Source of the DNA: GWE2-40-63 sp050179685
Lineage (GTDB): Bacteria; Bacteroidota; Bacteroidia; Bacteroidales; SZUA-534
Assembly (NCBI GenBank): GCA_050179685.1
Contig: JBFXEW010000018.1
Coordinates: forward strand, 45,622-109,621
Reading direction: 5' to 3'
Length of the DNA stretch: 64,000 nucleotides
A program made the translations under genes and the position numbers. The first letter of the stretch is position 1. Each line of letters opens with the position of its first letter. This document shows positions 63,677-64,000 of this stretch, in pieces. Under the pieces are notes generated by a model. That model was not told where the DNA came from, ran no database searches, and saw nothing but the letters and a program-made list of their open reading frames with translations.

Positions 63677-63745
63677 TTTGTGTGTTGTGGGTTCGAGTCC
63701 CACTCCTAGCAACTCTAGGATAGCTTAATGGGTAGAGCAACAAAC
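63677..63745 (+). other. Circularly permuted tRNA-like unit 1
   Basis: In order: TTTGT (63677-63681, anticodon stem 3' strand), 5-base variable loop GTGTT, T arm GTGGG-TTCGAGT-CCCAC (63687-63703), acceptor 3' strand TCCTAG (63704-63709), loop CAACT, acceptor 5' strand CTAGGA (63715-63720), TA, D arm GCTT-AATGGGTA-GAGC (63723-63738), A, then ACAAA (63740-63744). ACAAA pairs perfectly with TTTGT, and TCCTAG with CTAGGA. All tRNA stems form only if the 3' half precedes the 5' half. An anticodon with U33 cannot be placed, so decoding is doubtful. Confidence 0.55.
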
Positions 63746-63759
63746 AACCATGGTCAGCC

Positions 63760-63835
63760 CTTTTGGGCGGTAGGTTCGAATCCTACAACTCCCCGTCACG
63801 GAGTGGTATACGAGAAGCTAATCTCTTCTAAAAAG
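63760..63835 (+). other. Possible second permuted tRNA-like unit
   Basis: CTTTT (63760-63764), variable GGGCG, T arm GTAGG-TTCGAAT-CCTAC (63770-63786), then ACTCC (63788-63792) pairs with GGAGT (63800-63804) across CCGTCAC. AAAAG (63831-63835) can pair with CTTTT as an anticodon stem. The D region is abnormal; it can instead form a 5-bp hairpin with a 7-base loop (AGAAG-CTAATCT-CTTCT, 63813-63829). The structure is thus less certain than unit 1. Confidence 0.4.
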
Positions 63836-64000
63836 GATTATCCGGAAAGCATATTGTAAAAGTCCCGTTTATAATTGGCGATTGAATTCATTCAAAAGCC
63901 AGGATTGAACAATTCTGATAATTCCTGAGAATTAAAGGATACCGCTTTTTCAAAGACAGTTACTTTTTTGATGAAGTAATAAACAACGATTAGTGTTTTA

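Larger units (their letters stand above)
55370..64000. mobile_element. Integrated element at the ssrA 3' end (right end outside the window)
   Basis: A tyrosine recombinase gene begins 168 bases after the tmRNA, the usual layout for elements inserted at ssrA. Sequence becomes visibly more AT-rich. Genes at 56750, 57897, 58196, 58516 and 60026 are of mobile-element type or unknown, followed by a 2-kb repeat region, a WYL regulator and tRNA-like sequence. No second copy of the ssrA 3' end is found up to 64000, so the right boundary is unseen. No conjugation genes are in the visible part, so it may be a satellite or mobilisable element. Confidence 0.75.
63370..64000. other. Non-coding hairpin and tRNA-like region to the window end
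   Basis: No credible protein gene is present. Besides the hairpins and the two tRNA-like units, a stem GGC-TTGAAT-tc-ATTCAA-GCC (63877-63900) follows. The region is divergent from the WYL gene and continues past the window, so its full extent is unknown. Confidence 0.55.

Noticed and set aside
63512..63712. Minus-strand frame MLGVGLEPTTHKL...
   Set aside because: GLEPTT-type peptides are the usual false translation of the complement of a tRNA T arm, and the frame covers the tRNA-like and hairpin sequence.
63774..63793. Right attachment site of the ssrA element
   Set aside because: It shares only GGTTCGAATCC with the tmRNA end, which any T arm has. The following bases differ.
63714..63795. 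One ordinary linear tRNA from CTAGGATAGCTTAATGGG to CCTACAACTCC
   Set aside because: The D and T arms look normal but the acceptor strands do not pair and no anticodon arm forms. Pairing works only with the preceding half.

Overview
The window looks like a chromosomal segment of an anaerobic or facultative member of the Bacteroidota, most likely Bacteroidales or Marinilabiliales. This is inferred from several signs. Many genes are preceded by the phylum's -7 promoter box TAnnTTTG. The tmRNA encodes the tag GESNYALAA. Phylum-typical proteins are present: a PUR-like DUF3276 protein, DUF5606, a long NusB, a FeoA-FeoB fusion, and a Rho with a long charged insertion. Secreted glycoside hydrolases are lipoproteins, and pyruvate is oxidised by NifJ. 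The genus cannot be fixed from sequence alone.

Layout. 1-1083: 5' part of a FeoAB iron transporter with a leader hairpin. 1301-9992: housekeeping genes (thiamine-binding and Dabb proteins, nusB, DUF1573 lipoprotein, yajC, YbbR protein, coaE, TerB/DnaJ protein, DUF5606, M3 peptidase). 10026-17351: minus-strand genes for a DUF255 thioredoxin-fold protein and a galactan cassette GH53-GH2-GH53 without SusC/SusD. 17556-31344: gdhA, an unusual receiver/PEP-synthase-like protein, rho, an AbgT transporter, an AAA_14 ATPase and nifJ. 31555-31719: three hairpin repeats with covarying stems. 31864-39306: starch/glycogen enzymes (GH13 amylase, type I pullulanase) mixed with OsmC, SDR and FabD genes. 39490-54802: pterin genes (folE, queD), hldD, two TetR regulators with visible palindromic operators, an ADP-forming acyl-CoA synthetase, flavodoxin, sigma factor, rpe, a TetR-ABC export operon and a dehydrogenase. 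54973-55368: tmRNA.

From the tmRNA 3' end to at least the window end is an AT-rich integrated element. A tyrosine recombinase starts 170 bp after ssrA. It is followed by an orphan protein, an excisionase-like HTH protein, a small orphan, a DUF3987 ATPase and a DUF3853 protein. About 2 kb of non-coding DNA follows (60.3-62.2 kb). It carries nine copies of a CAAGGAGCGGCCAACGAGCG-like repeat in a higher-order unit of about 525 bp, and is studded with TGCGCA palindromes. Then comes a WYL-domain regulator with two TGCGCA sites at its own 5' end.

Divergent from the WYL gene (63.4-64.0 kb) is a run of strong hairpins, then tRNA-like sequence in which the 3' half precedes the 5' half. T arm, acceptor, D arm and anticodon stem all pair only if the tRNA is circularly permuted. 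This hairpin plus permuted-tRNA-like array beside a WYL regulator, together with the repeat field, is the best candidate for an undescribed system. It continues past the window end.
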